From the NCBI GenBank assembly GCA_027577415.1, contig JANBQS010000177.1, positions 1-28,395 on the forward strand: a stretch of DNA of 28,395 bases, read 5' to 3'. Both the position numbers and the translations under genes were made by a program. Positions 8,490-17,096 of this stretch are shown one piece after another. The first letter of the stretch is position 1. The number at the start of each line of letters is the position of its first letter. Source of the DNA: Coemansia sp. RSA 922. Taxonomy: Eukaryota; Kickxellomycota; Kickxellomycetes; Kickxellales; Kickxellaceae. The notes beneath the pieces are model-generated. The model was not told the origin of the DNA. It saw only the letters and a program-made list of their open reading frames with translations, and ran no database searches.

Positions 8490-11399
8490 ATGGAGGCCGA
8501 AGAACAGATGCAGCAAAATGGCGATACTGGATCGCCCTCACCCATGAACATTGCCACGCCAAGCAGTGCAGGTGGGGTTACTGATTCGGCTATACCGGTT
8601 GGCCAGCGGATCCTGCACGACACCGACCCTATACAGGTCAATATAGACGTTGTGCTGGAGAGCGCGCCCGAGGAGCTACGTGAGGGACTCAGACAGATTG
8701 TACTGGGCCACAACGTGCCGTATTTTTACCGGCCAGGTTGCAGCTCCGACGTGCCATATATCTGGCAGGTGGGGTTTGAGCGCTCGGCTGATATACCGTC
8801 GGGCAGCTATGAGGCGCGCAACATTGCCAGAGGCGGACCACAGCCACGTGTTCTGATCCGGTACAGTCGAGCAGTCGATGCATTCCGAGCGCTGGGGCAA
8901 GTGCTAACTGCGGCGCGCACGGCAGAGCTGGCAGTGGATGGCAGCAGCGACCGTGCGTTGCGGGCACCAGACTTTGTGATTTCAGAGAAGGCGCAATTCG
9001 AGACTCTGGCGCTGATGATCGACTGCAGTCGCAACGGCGTGCTCAGCGTCCCTAACGTCTATGCCATGCTGCGAAACATGGCGCTGATGGGGTTCAACAT
9101 GCTGCAGCTGTACACTGAGGACACCTACAAGGTCGCAGGCGAGCCGTTCTTTGGGTACCTGCGCGGCGGCTATACACAGGACGAGCTGCGAGCCATCGAC
9201 GACTACGCCTTTAGCGTGGGCATTGAGGTCGTGCCGTGTATTCAGACGCTGGGGCACTTGGGCCAGATTTTGCAGTGGCCACGCTATGCCGGGCTACGCG
9301 ACACCAACGAAGTCATCCTCAGCCGCCTACCCGAGACGTACGCGCTGCTGGAGAAGCTCATTGCCACTGTCAGTGCGCCACTGCGGTCAAAGCGCATCCA
9401 CATTGGCATGGACGAGGCGTACGGCGTGGGCGAAGGCCGGTTCCGCTCTATGTTTGGCGCGCAAGAGGGCACTGCCATTTTTGTCGAGCACTTGGCGCGC
9501 GTGCATGCAATTTGTGCCAAGCGTGGGCTGAGGGCGATGATTTGGTCAGACATGCTCTTCTGCCTGGCTGCCAAGAACAACGCACTGTACGCCTACTACG
9601 ACCAAAGCAACAACCCAGCCGACGCCCTCAGCAAGGTTGAGGGCATCCCGCCAGACGTTGACTTGGTATTCTGGGACTACTACCATACAGCGCCCGAGAT
9701 CTACGCCCGCAAAATCCAACAGCACCGCGACCTGGGCTGCGACAGCCCCTGGATGGCCAGCGGCGCGTGGACGTGGAGCCGTCTGTGGTGCTACTTGCCG
9801 TTCTCCTTTGAGTCGAACCGCGCCAGTCTCACCGCTGCAAAGTCGCCCGAAGGCCGCGTGGCCAGCTTTATGTTGACTATCTGGGGTGATGAGGGCAACG
9901 AGTGCGACTTTTTCTCGGCCCTGCCAGTCATGCTCTATGCGGGGAACCACGCCTACACGGACCGGACCGAGATTGACCCAGCATTTATGGAGAATACCTT
10001 TTCGGCCATCTGCGGCGGCAGCTTGGGCGATTGGATGAATGCCAGCCGCATCGACGACATTCCTCAGGACGCTGGCCATATGGATGCGCGGTCACAGCTG
10101 CCGTCAAACATGAGCAAGTGGCTGCTGTGGGAGGACCCCATGTTGTCTTTTATGAGCCCGCAGTACGCTGCCTTGGATCTTGAGACCCACTACACGCAGA
10201 TTGCGGACCGCCTACTGGACTGTGCGCTGTCGTCGACCAACTCTGGCCGCTCAGCTGTTCCCGGCCGCCCCAACTCTGTGCGCTATCCGCTCAACCGCCT
10301 ATTGCGTATGCCTGGCCTATTAGCGCGAGTACTCTCGCTCAAGTGCCACCTGCGCGATAAACTGACTGTCCCCTATCGCGCTGGTGACCGTGCTGCTCTG
10401 CTGCAAGTCGTAGAGACTCGCCTGCGCCCGCTAATTGAGGCACAAAGAGAGCTGTGGCTGTACCACCGCTCGCGCTGGCACCGGATTTATAAGCCCTTTG
10501 GCTGGGAGACTCTCGAGCTGCGCTATGGCGGACTGACTGCGCGCTTGCAAACCATGTATGACCGCATGGTGGCCTACTCGCTGCAGCAGTCTGGATCGAC
10601 TCTGCGTCGGAGCAGGGCAATCGGCGTTGCTGCTGGTATCTCGCGCCATCCAGCCTTGCTCCCTCAGCGGTCCCGCAATCCGAGCAAATCTGGGGATATT
10701 GGCATAACTGCTATTGCCTCTGAGGTCCCAGATCTGCTTTTAGGCGAGTCGTCATCAGCTATTAACAGCAGTGTGCCACCAGGCCCTAGTATGTCTACTG
10801 ACGAGGGGTCTGGACTCAGTGTCGGCGCCGTTCCAGCGTGGCTGCCAGTGACCATGCCTGACTCTGATCCTGCCGTAGCGGGCAGCGCCAGCTCGCCACC
10901 CGGAGAGCCAGTTGCCACTGTCAGTTTGGGATGGCCCGTCACGGCAGTAGCCACTACAGCTGCTACCACTGTCGCAATGGTTACCGACACTTCAGCTGTC
11001 TGCGCCTTTGGCAATCTCGCCATGACAACAGCTAATCAGCCTGAACCAACGATGACGCCCTTCCCGCAGCACAACTTTCACCATCACCCGTCGTCTGTCA
11101 GCAGCAACAGCGCCTTTAACAATAGCAGCAACAGCCATGTCACAACTATCAATGCCCTGGGCGTGCGTGAGCTTGGTGGTGAGGGCGATTTTTGGCTACA
11201 GCCGGCCCCGCTTCTGCCTCCAGAGCTAGACCCGCTTGCTGGCGTTCCAAGCGGTATTGGCAGTTTGGGCGAGGAGACCGATGACATTATAGACTCTATT
11301 CCTGAGCTCGAAGAGGATTTGCACTGTATCTACGAGAACTCGCATACCAGTTTATTACTGGACTATGGACGTGTCACTGCACCCTCACGGCTTGGGTAA
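8490..11399 (+). CDS. GH20 family protein, hexosaminidase D-like
   Basis: A 969-residue single-exon protein without a signal peptide, so probably cytosolic or nuclear like animal hexosaminidase D. An N-terminal GH20b-like domain lies at about 65-170. The GH20 barrel follows (about 172-490), with MGFNMLQLYTEDTY (200-213), CIQTLGHL (250-257) and the catalytic Asp-Glu pair in IHIGMDEAYG (D308, E309). Known members remove terminal N-acetylhexosamine by a substrate-assisted mechanism. A helical region (about 540-705) comes next. Residues 705-969 are low-complexity Ser/Ala/Pro/Thr with a His-rich patch (HNFHHHP) and an acidic end (EETDDIIDSIPELEEDL). This tail is unusual for the family. The ATG at 8490 is chosen because it is the first in the frame. 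It converges on the ubiquitin-like gene ending at 11508. Confidence 0.85.
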   Translation: MEAEEQMQQNGDTGSPSPMNIATPSSAGGVTDSAIPVGQRILHDTDPIQVNIDVVLESAPEELREGLRQIVLGHNVPYFYRPGCSSDVPYIWQVGFERSADIPSGSYEARNIARGGPQPRVLIRYSRAVDAFRALGQVLTAARTAELAVDGSSDRALRAPDFVISEKAQFETLALMIDCSRNGVLSVPNVYAMLRNMALMGFNMLQLYTEDTYKVAGEPFFGYLRGGYTQDELRAIDDYAFSVGIEVVPCIQTLGHLGQILQWPRYAGLRDTNEVILSRLPETYALLEKLIATVSAPLRSKRIHIGMDEAYGVGEGRFRSMFGAQEGTAIFVEHLARVHAICAKRGLRAMIWSDMLFCLAAKNNALYAYYDQSNNPADALSKVEGIPPDVDLVFWDYYHTAPEIYARKIQQHRDLGCDSPWMASGAWTWSRLWCYLPFSFESNRASLTAAKSPEGRVASFMLTIWGDEGNECDFFSALPVMLYAGNHAYTDRTEIDPAFMENTFSAICGGSLGDWMNASRIDDIPQDAGHMDARSQLPSNMSKWLLWEDPMLSFMSPQYAALDLETHYTQIADRLLDCALSSTNSGRSAVPGRPNSVRYPLNRLLRMPGLLARVLSLKCHLRDKLTVPYRAGDRAALLQVVETRLRPLIEAQRELWLYHRSRWHRIYKPFGWETLELRYGGLTARLQTMYDRMVAYSLQQSGSTLRRSRAIGVAAGISRHPALLPQRSRNPSKSGDIGITAIASEVPDLLLGESSSAINSSVPPGPSMSTDEGSGLSVGAVPAWLPVTMPDSDPAVAGSASSPPGEPVATVSLGWPVTAVATTAATTVAMVTDTSAVCAFGNLAMTTANQPEPTMTPFPQHNFHHHPSSVSSNSAFNNSSNSHVTTINALGVRELGGEGDFWLQPAPLLPPELDPLAGVPSGIGSLGEETDDIIDSIPELEEDLHCIYENSHTSLLLDYGRVTAPSRLG

Positions 11400-11507
11400 A
11401 TTGTACTAATTGTCAGTCTTTTTTTTCCACAAATTTATTTATTAGAGAATATCTAATGAAAGGACTAAAGTGTGGGCAATACTGACACGGTTTATATCTT
11501 TTCTGCT

Positions 11508-11871
11508 CTATTTAGGAAGCATGTAAAGAGTTGAATTAGGTTTTATGTCTAGCTCTGATAAACCCTTCTCGTCAGTGAGAATTACAATGTCCATCCTGCT
11601 CTTGAATAATGTCAGAAAATGAGCTGGAATTTTAACTTTAGCAGAGATGGCGTTCTTAACATCCCCCAATATTCCCGTTAATCGGAACATGGATATCAAA
11701 TTTCTTCTCAGGGATATCTGACACTACACAATTTACTTCAAAGTCCTCTACACCCATCCCTTCGATTGCTGCTTCAATATCATCCTTAGTGGGCTTAGGT
11801 TGAGTCGGCAATTTTTGGGCTCGGTAATAGTCAGTAACATCGATGAATAATTGCATTGTCTCGGTACTCAT
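11508..11871 (-). pseudogene. Ubiquitin-like fold small protein 1, frameshifted
   Basis: A start at 11871 (MSTETMQLFIDV) opens a frame that ends after 71 codons. The neighbouring frame continues at once with GDVKNAISAKVK and runs to a TAG at 11508. The two parts join if one G is dropped from the G5 run (CCCCC at 11663-11667 on the plus strand), giving about 120 residues. The joined C-terminal half follows the ubiquitin pattern: a beta strand and turn (FDIHVPINGNIG), a helix (DVKNAISAK), LSELDIKPNSTLYML. It matches the intact paralog at 17097-17495, which reads HVPENGTIGDVKSAI at the same place. There is no C-terminal Gly-Gly. The break may be a real mutation, an assembly error in a homopolymer or, less likely, a programmed +1 shift. 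Function unknown. Confidence 0.65.
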
Positions 11872-11993
11872 GTTTAATGACAAGTGAACGGCGTTCTTGG
11901 CTTTAGGAATATATAAAATATTTATTAATAAGAAAAAGAAAGAGAGAGAGAGAGAAAAATTAAAGAGAATGTGTGTGCCTAAAAAGAGAGGCT

Positions 11994-12007
11994 CCCTTTT
12001 TTTTATC
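11994..12007 (-). promoter_or_regulatory. TATA-like element of ubiquitin-like gene 1
   Basis: The minus strand reads gggataaaaaaaaggg, about 125-135 bp before the ATG. A similar cctaataaaaaggg lies at the same place before the paralog at 17495, so the element is conserved between duplicates. Confidence 0.4.
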
Positions 12008-12710
12008 CCAGTGCTCTCTTTCAAAGCTTGCAGTCGTATTTTCTCAACAAAAACTAATTCTCTTTTGTCTCTTTGAAATCCCCCCTCGCAATCAGCAACT
12101 TGCATGTGGCAAAAATTGGGGGAGGGGTGGGCATGTGAGGAGGAATTGAATTTAGAGTAATTTGTGTTGACGGATCACACAACCCTGGTAAGCTATTCAG
12201 TTCTTAACAGCGCTACTCTAATCACCAATAAATATTTGGTACAGTTCCGCATACTTGATTCCTTTTTTTGCGCAGTTGTCTCCTGTAGATGTTTTGGCAT
12301 TTCTACGTCTCTCTTCATGCCCAGTGGGCCATTTGGTTCTCACATTGGTCTCCTTAGGTACACATGTGAAACTTGATCAAAATATAAGAGCAAAAACTAC
12401 ATACGAGGAAATTAGGCCATTATGTAACCTATAGCTTAAAGAATAAAGGCACTTGGGCTAATGCAGTATCAAAACAAAAACAGAAGCATTATATGAAGAT
12501 AATCCAAACCTGGGTTTAACCGTAGCCAACATGGGTGACAATGTTGCTGTGGATTTAACCTCGGAAAATTCCGCACCTTGCATACTGTGTACCAGGACCA
12601 AATATAGAGCTGTGCATTACATATACATTTCTGGCAGTTTGTGATCAGCTCTCCCCGAGGCTAACCACCATCAATCTAGTCATCAATCTTTGCGTAATAG
12701 CCAAGTTTGC

Positions 12711-12728
12711 AAAAAAAAAAAAAAAAAA
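12711..12728. repeat. A18 homopolymer
   Basis: Eighteen consecutive A on the plus strand, inside promoter copy A but absent from copy B. It may be a simple slippage tract or a relic of an A-tailed insertion. Confidence 0.9.
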
Positions 12729-13185
12729 GAATGCTATTAACTCAAAGGTCAATGTGGATGGAGACAAGGTGGTGGCATTCACTCTTTCTTGGCCAAAAGA
12801 GGAGGATTCTCTGTTAAAAATGTGGGCAGGGGCCATGGCTTTTTTTTTTAAAGGGGCCCAGCTTTGCTCAAAGAAAATGGAAACATGCAAAGCATCTTTA
12901 TGGCCTCTGTTTGGACGTGTTTTTGCTCTTCTATTTCTACATGACTGCAAAGAGTTCTTTTTAGTGGCACCCCCCAAAAAGATAAATTCTCATTGATGGG
13001 CTTTGTTGGAAGCCCTTCTTGCGTCCAACTGAATTTTGCTTGCACACTTTTCCTGCCTTTCTGGCGTCTATTTTCAGCTTGCTAATAAGAAATGTTTTTA
13101 TTGCTCTTAGTTCAAAGGCAATCTGATAAAGCACATTATTCTCAAAGCTTCCAAGCACTAATTTGTTGGGGTAAATCAGGGAGAC

Positions 13186-13194
13186 CTATAAAAA
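13186..13194 (+). promoter_or_regulatory. TATA box of thioredoxin-like gene 1
   Basis: The sequence cctataaaaag lies about 115-120 bp before the ATG at 13308. It is conserved as catataaaagg before the tandem paralog. Confidence 0.6.
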
Positions 13195-13307
13195 GTGACC
13201 CTTTTCTGCTCACCTCAACACATTTTTATTCTCCATCTTCACACATCATTCTCTATTGGTATTATAGCACTTTTTGGATACTACTTATTAGCCATTTCAA
13301 TAATATA

Positions 13308-13866
13308 ATGCCCGTAGTTGAGTTCAATGGTAAGGCTGAGAGCAAGGAGGATTTAAATACGATCTTTAATGGCAACGATTATAAATTTGCTGCAGTGATC
13401 ACTGGAGAGAATGGAAGCAAAAGTGCTGAAGCTCTTTTCAAAGCCGCTGTGGAAGCTGACGCCAAGTTTATGAATAATGAGGTGTGTCACGCAGAACTGA
13501 GTCGCGATCACTAAATCGGCGATCAGGACAAGGGTTGCGGCTTAGCGCAGTAAATGTTTGTTATTTAAAAAGAGTTTATTATTGTTTACAGAATAGAACT
13601 CTTTATCTTCTCTTTTATATTACTGGAATACATTTTAGTATCACAAGGTGGCTGTATTTAGATTACCAAACAATCCAATCTATTCCGAGAAAACTATGGA
13701 AGGCTATAGCGCAATGTGTTACATTTTTGTACGCCCTAGCCATTTTCTAATGGGCGAGGGAATGGTTGAGCTTAAAAATTATCACAGTAAAGTAAATGAA
13801 GCATGTGGTATGCCAAGTTCTAAAGATATTCCTACTTATGAGAAATACTATATTTATCTATACTAG
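13308..13866 (+). CDS. Small thioredoxin-like protein 1 without CxxC, spliced
   Basis: Exons 13308-13481 and 13639-13866 join in phase 0 to 133 residues. The intron (13482-13638, 157 bp) has donor GTGTGT and acceptor TTTTAG. Splicing gives a MNNEYHKVAVFRLPN junction that lines up with DDFIKSVLVLRVKN of the intronless tandem paralog, which is the main support. The pattern is strand (VVEF), helix (SKEDLNTIF), strand (KFAAVITG), helix (SAEALFKAAVEAD), strand (HKVAVFRL), helix, then a strand pair near MVELKNY. This is compatible with a thioredoxin fold. The CxxC expected at the start of helix 2 is replaced by GENGSKS, so no redox activity is predicted. No signal peptide. The thioredoxin assignment is my inference; the family is otherwise unknown to me. 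A strong TATA box precedes the gene. Confidence 0.6.
13482..13638 (+). other. Intron of thioredoxin-like gene 1
   Basis: A 157-bp GT-AG intron with in-frame stops. It is inferred from alignment with the intronless paralog at 14839. A nearer acceptor (tttacag at about 13591) is possible but would not restore the aligned frame. Confidence 0.55.
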
Positions 13867-14838
13867 ACGCCATACGACTTAGCTGTCCTTATACTTCAGT
13901 ATGCACCATGCAGTGCACCTACTATTATTCCTTATATGACCTAGCATTATATAAATTTCAAAACTTTTAGTAATAAACTATAAAACCAGACTATATATGT
14001 GAAAACCGCCTGTAATTCAAATGCTAGCCAATGTGCTAACGTAGTAGTGGGTATAACCATTATAATGTTAGGAGTATGATGGCGCTGCTTGGAACTGCCA
14101 ATTTACCACAGTGGACTATGTCAGCTTTGGGATAGCCAGTTAGTCTCCTTGTAACTCTATCTGCATACTGTATGCAATGAGTAAACATAGAGCTGCGCAG
14201 TACATGTACTTGTCAGGCAGTTTGTGGCCTACTTTTCAGTTGATACTGACTGGCCTCACTTCTTGGAATAGTGGTTGAGCTTACAATTTCTAGCCCAGCA
14301 TTCAATCACTCGCTGCTGAGGATGGAGACAAGACACTAGCATCCACTCTTTCTTGGCCAAAAAAGGGACAGCATTACTCGAAGAAAACAGAGACCTTCAA
14401 GGCGTCTCCATGGCCTTTGTTTGGACGCTCTTTTGCTTTTTTCTTTTTGGTGTTTCAAAAAGCTATATTGAGTATCTTATCGCCACAAAAAAGAAGTAGC
14501 CTCCATACGGAAATTTAATTTATTTTACAGTCTCCAAGCAGCATGTTTTTTTTTCTCTGCTCTTTGTTCAAAGGCAATCAGACAAGCCAATTATACATTT
14601 CTGTTTTCCGAGTAGTGTTTCTGAAATAGTTTTTTTTTGGGAGGGGGATTTGGCATTCTGGGTGGACTGAAATTTCTCTCACAAATATTCCTTGCAGCAA
14701 ACCAGGGAGACATATAAAAGGCAACATTTCTTGGCCACCTCCACACAAACTTCTTTATATTCTCTACTCACATTTCTCTATTAGGTTTATTCGTAGAAAC
14801 GTACCTAGATACTACTCACCAGGCACTTTAACAGTACA
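13867..14838. other. Region between the tandem thioredoxin-like genes
   Basis: It contains the 3' flank of gene 1 (13867-14161), with nothing recognisable, and promoter copy B (14162-14838), homologous to 12579-13307. No separate gene is seen. Confidence 0.6.
14712..14720 (+). promoter_or_regulatory. TATA box of thioredoxin-like gene 2
   Basis: The sequence catataaaagg lies about 120-125 bp before the ATG at 14839, at the position homologous to the box before gene 1. Confidence 0.6.
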
Positions 14839-15219
14839 ATGTCATCAATCGAGTTTAATACCATAGAGGCTAACAGTAGGGATAATTTAATTGCAGCCCT
14901 TAAAGCTGCCAATAGCAAGTTTGCCATTGCAATCTTTGGCGAGGCTGATCAGCAAATAGCTCAGGCAATGTATATAATTGCTGAGAACTTAAGCACCCAT
15001 GACGATTTTATAAAGAGTGTGTTAGTACTTCGAGTCAAAAACACTACCAGTTATTCTAAAGAGTGGCTGGGTATATACGGCGCAGGATGGATGACTTTTG
15101 CTGATGGTTTTAACAAACTATCACTTGGTGATCAAGCTGTCTTTCTAAAATTTGACTATGGCTTAGATCATCACGTTCAGAGACTTCCACTTGGTGACCG
15201 CAATACTTTATATTTTTAA
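14839..15219 (+). CDS. Small thioredoxin-like protein 2 without CxxC, intronless
   Basis: A 126-residue protein on one exon. It parallels the tandem copy: SSIEFN (strand), SRDNLIAALKAAN (helix), KFAIAIFG (strand), QQIAQAMYIIAENL (helix), SVLVLRV (strand), and later AVFLKFDY. The place of a thioredoxin CxxC reads GEADQQI, and the protein has no cysteine at all. No signal peptide or membrane segment is seen, so it is probably cytosolic. No intron is needed, in contrast to the paralog. The TATA box and about 700 bp of upstream DNA are shared with gene 1, so the two were once one locus and may keep similar regulation. The thioredoxin-like fold is inferred; biological role unknown. Confidence 0.65.
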   Translation: MSSIEFNTIEANSRDNLIAALKAANSKFAIAIFGEADQQIAQAMYIIAENLSTHDDFIKSVLVLRVKNTTSYSKEWLGIYGAGWMTFADGFNKLSLGDQAVFLKFDYGLDHHVQRLPLGDRNTLYF

Positions 15220-15372
15220 ATCAACAGAAATGGGACTTAGTGGGCCATATAATGCAGTGCACACTGGCAAGTTTATCTTCTTTATAGTTGTTTTATGATC
15301 CAGTTTTCCATACCTTTCAGAACTGTAAGAAATAAACCAAATAAACTCGACAAGCTCAACGCAAGTACATTG

Positions 15373-15804
15373 TTAGAAGGTACCAAAGTAAGGCTCGTCA
15401 TCTCGAAAATAAGGCTTCCAAACAATCTTTAACAGCAGCTCCAACTGTTTTTCATTTCACACAGCTAGTACGCACTTAGTTCCATCCACCTTGTCAAACC
15501 GTACTCCAGACAGTATGACGCCAAACGCATAGTTGTTGAAATATGGCAGCTCATTTCCATGCAAAGTACCCTACGCAGCCTTTGTACAATTGTGAGAGCC
15601 AATATACACCCACCCTTCATTTTGATTAATACCAGCTCGTGCGACCATAGCCTTGATATGCACCAACGTGTCCCTACGAAGAGGCTCAATTCGGACCAAG
15701 GTGTCTCGTGGGAAATTGCGCTCCTCGTATACACTGCGTTTAGTCATGATGTGCTGTGCACACTGATCGCCGTACCAACATGCTTCGACTTGAGCCTGGT
15801 TTTG
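15373..15804 (-). pseudogene. Tyrosyl-DNA phosphodiesterase 1 (Tdp1) C-terminal fragment
   Basis: The minus-strand frame from 15804 to the TAA at 15373 shows the second HKD region of Tdp1: LVHIKAMVARAG (H-x-K), then WVYIGSHNCTKAA (the Asn and the KAAWG context), then NNYAFGVIL and finally WKPYFRDDEPYFGTF. Tdp1 is known to cleave 3'-phosphotyrosyl bonds left by topoisomerase I. The frame is cut by TAG at 15571-15573, exactly where KAAWG should have Trp, and by TGA at 15457-15459. A TAA at 15805-15807 lies just upstream. The first HKD motif is not found nearby, so the 5' half is missing or too decayed to see. Reading resumes in the same frame after each stop, which speaks for point mutations rather than indels. 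Confidence 0.7.
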
Positions 15805-15883
15805 TTATTCAGCGAGCGTAGCAAGCTAGAGCGTAAAGAATATATATAAGATAATAGCGTAGGGAGAAGTGAGAACAACATTT

Positions 15884-16213
15884 CTAGTCTTGGACTGTAA
15901 TGGGCTGATGTTTATATAGCCCTTTCATGGCCATCTTCCATAGACGGATGTACGCCTTACCAGACACCCTTAGTGTCACCAAGTCGTGCCTCTTTGCAGG
16001 CAGGCAATTCTTTATCGGCAGCGGTTCATGCGGGCGATGGAAGTCCGGGACATTTGACACACATGTGGTGTTGTAATTACCTTCAGGAAGACCGCTGGGC
16101 TGGTCACATGGGTCGGTGCGCTGTCCAGTGACGCACATAGCAGTTTCAGCAAGCTTGGTTCGCGCTCCTACACCATACCCTGCTGGCTTGAGTTCGACTC
16201 CACAGGTGTCCAA
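15884..16213 (-). CDS. Doubtful small open frame, cysteine-containing
   Basis: A 109-codon frame of unknown nature. Composition is rather coding-like, with several Cys and Pro (GQRTDPCDQPSGLPEGNY, KNCLPAKRHDL), but there is no signal peptide and no domain I recognise. It lies upstream of the Tdp1 relic on the same strand, so it may be a fragment of another decayed gene. A TATA-like ctatataaac sits inside its 3' end (plus 15911-15920). I would not treat it as a proven gene. Confidence 0.2.
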   Translation of the reverse strand: MDTCGVELKPAGYGVGARTKLAETAMCVTGQRTDPCDQPSGLPEGNYNTTCVSNVPDFHRPHEPLPIKNCLPAKRHDLVTLRVSGKAYIRLWKMAMKGLYKHQPITVQD

Positions 16214-17096
16214 GTTCGTTTTTTATATCAGCATAATATATTGAGCTTTTTGGGCGCAACCTTCAAGTGCAATCTGTGGCATAAATAGGCATGTTTCCAT
16301 TAAGCGATTGACTGCCTGCTAGTATTAGTTGTCTAGTCGGGACTTGCGCCAAGATGCACATTCGGTTGTAGTATATCTATAGCAGCTTGGGACACACCCC
16401 TATTCCTTACCCCACTGGCCAGGGTTCGATACTTCAGGAGTCCGCATGCTTTTTATTAGAATGATTTTCTCTACTTCATATCTGATCGATATTTGTTCCT
16501 TATCAAATAGTTTTTTTGATATTATTTTTTATTTATCTCCAGCAAATTTGTCACCTGTTGATAAAATAATATCAATAGAGAAGCAATTTAGAGTTGTCAG
16601 AGCGAATCGGATAGATTTACCAGCGTACATAAAAGGATTATCATGTATAAGGATTGGAACGTGTAGTATGTAAAGTGACTCCAATAATGTCATTGTTCAT
16701 GCTAGTAAGTGGCTTTATCGACAACTGTCAGTTGCTGACATATTAGACATAGCCACTGCGGTTGGTTCACATACATTGAGCAATGACAACAGCTATTTCC
16801 TTGAAAACTCTATTTTTTCCTCGGCCCCATCTTCATAGCTACCCGCAGAACTGTCACCATGTAGCACGTATAAATACCGAAAGTAGCAGGTAAAAGCCCA
16901 GCACATCTCGCAAAGTAGACCCAGATTCTCACTCGCCGGTTATTCCTCAAAGCTTGGCAGTTCCATACGTCTAACAAGTGAGAGGGACCAGATTGGGAAT
17001 AGCCGAAATAATCTCAAGAATATCGCAACCACTAATTGGTTGATAGCGTAGTTTTCTTGCCACAAATTTATTTAATGGAGAAAGCTAATAGTAGAA
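16214..17096. other. Region without a recognisable gene
   Basis: About 0.9 kb, locally AT-rich. A 75-codon open frame at 16446-16673 has no recognisable domain and is probably chance. The last 50 bases are the 3' flank of the next minus-strand gene and are part of the duplicated segment. Confidence 0.5.

Larger units (their letters stand above)
11408..12125. repeat. Duplicated segment around ubiquitin-like gene 1 (copy A)
   Basis: Homology to about 17043-17715 extends beyond the coding part. Downstream, ccacaaatttatttattaga (11430-11449) matches ccacaaatttatttaatgga (17061-17080). Upstream, tctctttgaaatc...cagcaacttgcatgtggc near 12068-12110 matches tctctttgaaaag...cagcgacctgcacgtggt near 17659-17701. 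Exact ends are set by eye. Confidence 0.6.
11872..13307. other. Divergent intergenic region (ubiquitin-like 1 / thioredoxin-like 1)
   Basis: This 1.4-kb region carries the promoters of both genes. It holds an (AG)n run at about 11940-11954, an A18 run, and the left part of a duplicated promoter block. The open frame at 12754-12996 lies inside this block; because its homologous copy near 14330-14480 is not open, I do not call it a gene. Confidence 0.5.
12579..13866. repeat. Tandem duplication copy A (promoter plus thioredoxin-like gene 1)
   Basis: This segment is homologous to 14162-15219. Shared blocks include tgcatactgt (12579 and 14162), tagagctg.gca.tacat.tac near 12605 and 14190, cactctttcttggccaaaa near 12779 and 14345, ctgtttggacg / tttgtttggacg near 12906 and 14416, and caggga gac.tataaaa at 13178 and 14704. 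The duplication therefore includes about 700 bp of upstream DNA as well as the gene. Confidence 0.75.
14162..15219. repeat. Tandem duplication copy B (promoter plus thioredoxin-like gene 2)
   Basis: The second copy of the block at 12579-13866, offset by about 1.53-1.58 kb. It lacks the A18 tract and the intron. Shared short motifs continue a little past the gene (atgcagtgcac at about 13910 and 15253). Confidence 0.75.

Noticed and set aside
12754..12996. An 80-codon plus-strand frame upstream of thioredoxin-like gene 1
   Set aside because: It lies in the duplicated promoter block, and the homologous stretch in copy B does not keep the frame.
16141..16225. A tRNA-like B-box (gagttcgactcc) followed by TTTTTT, and a second ggttcga at about 16421
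   Set aside because: The bases around neither motif form a five-pair T stem, and no acceptor or anticodon arm fits.
16446..16673. A 75-codon plus-strand frame in an AT-rich region
   Set aside because: No domain, no promoter-like element and no similarity to anything else in the window.
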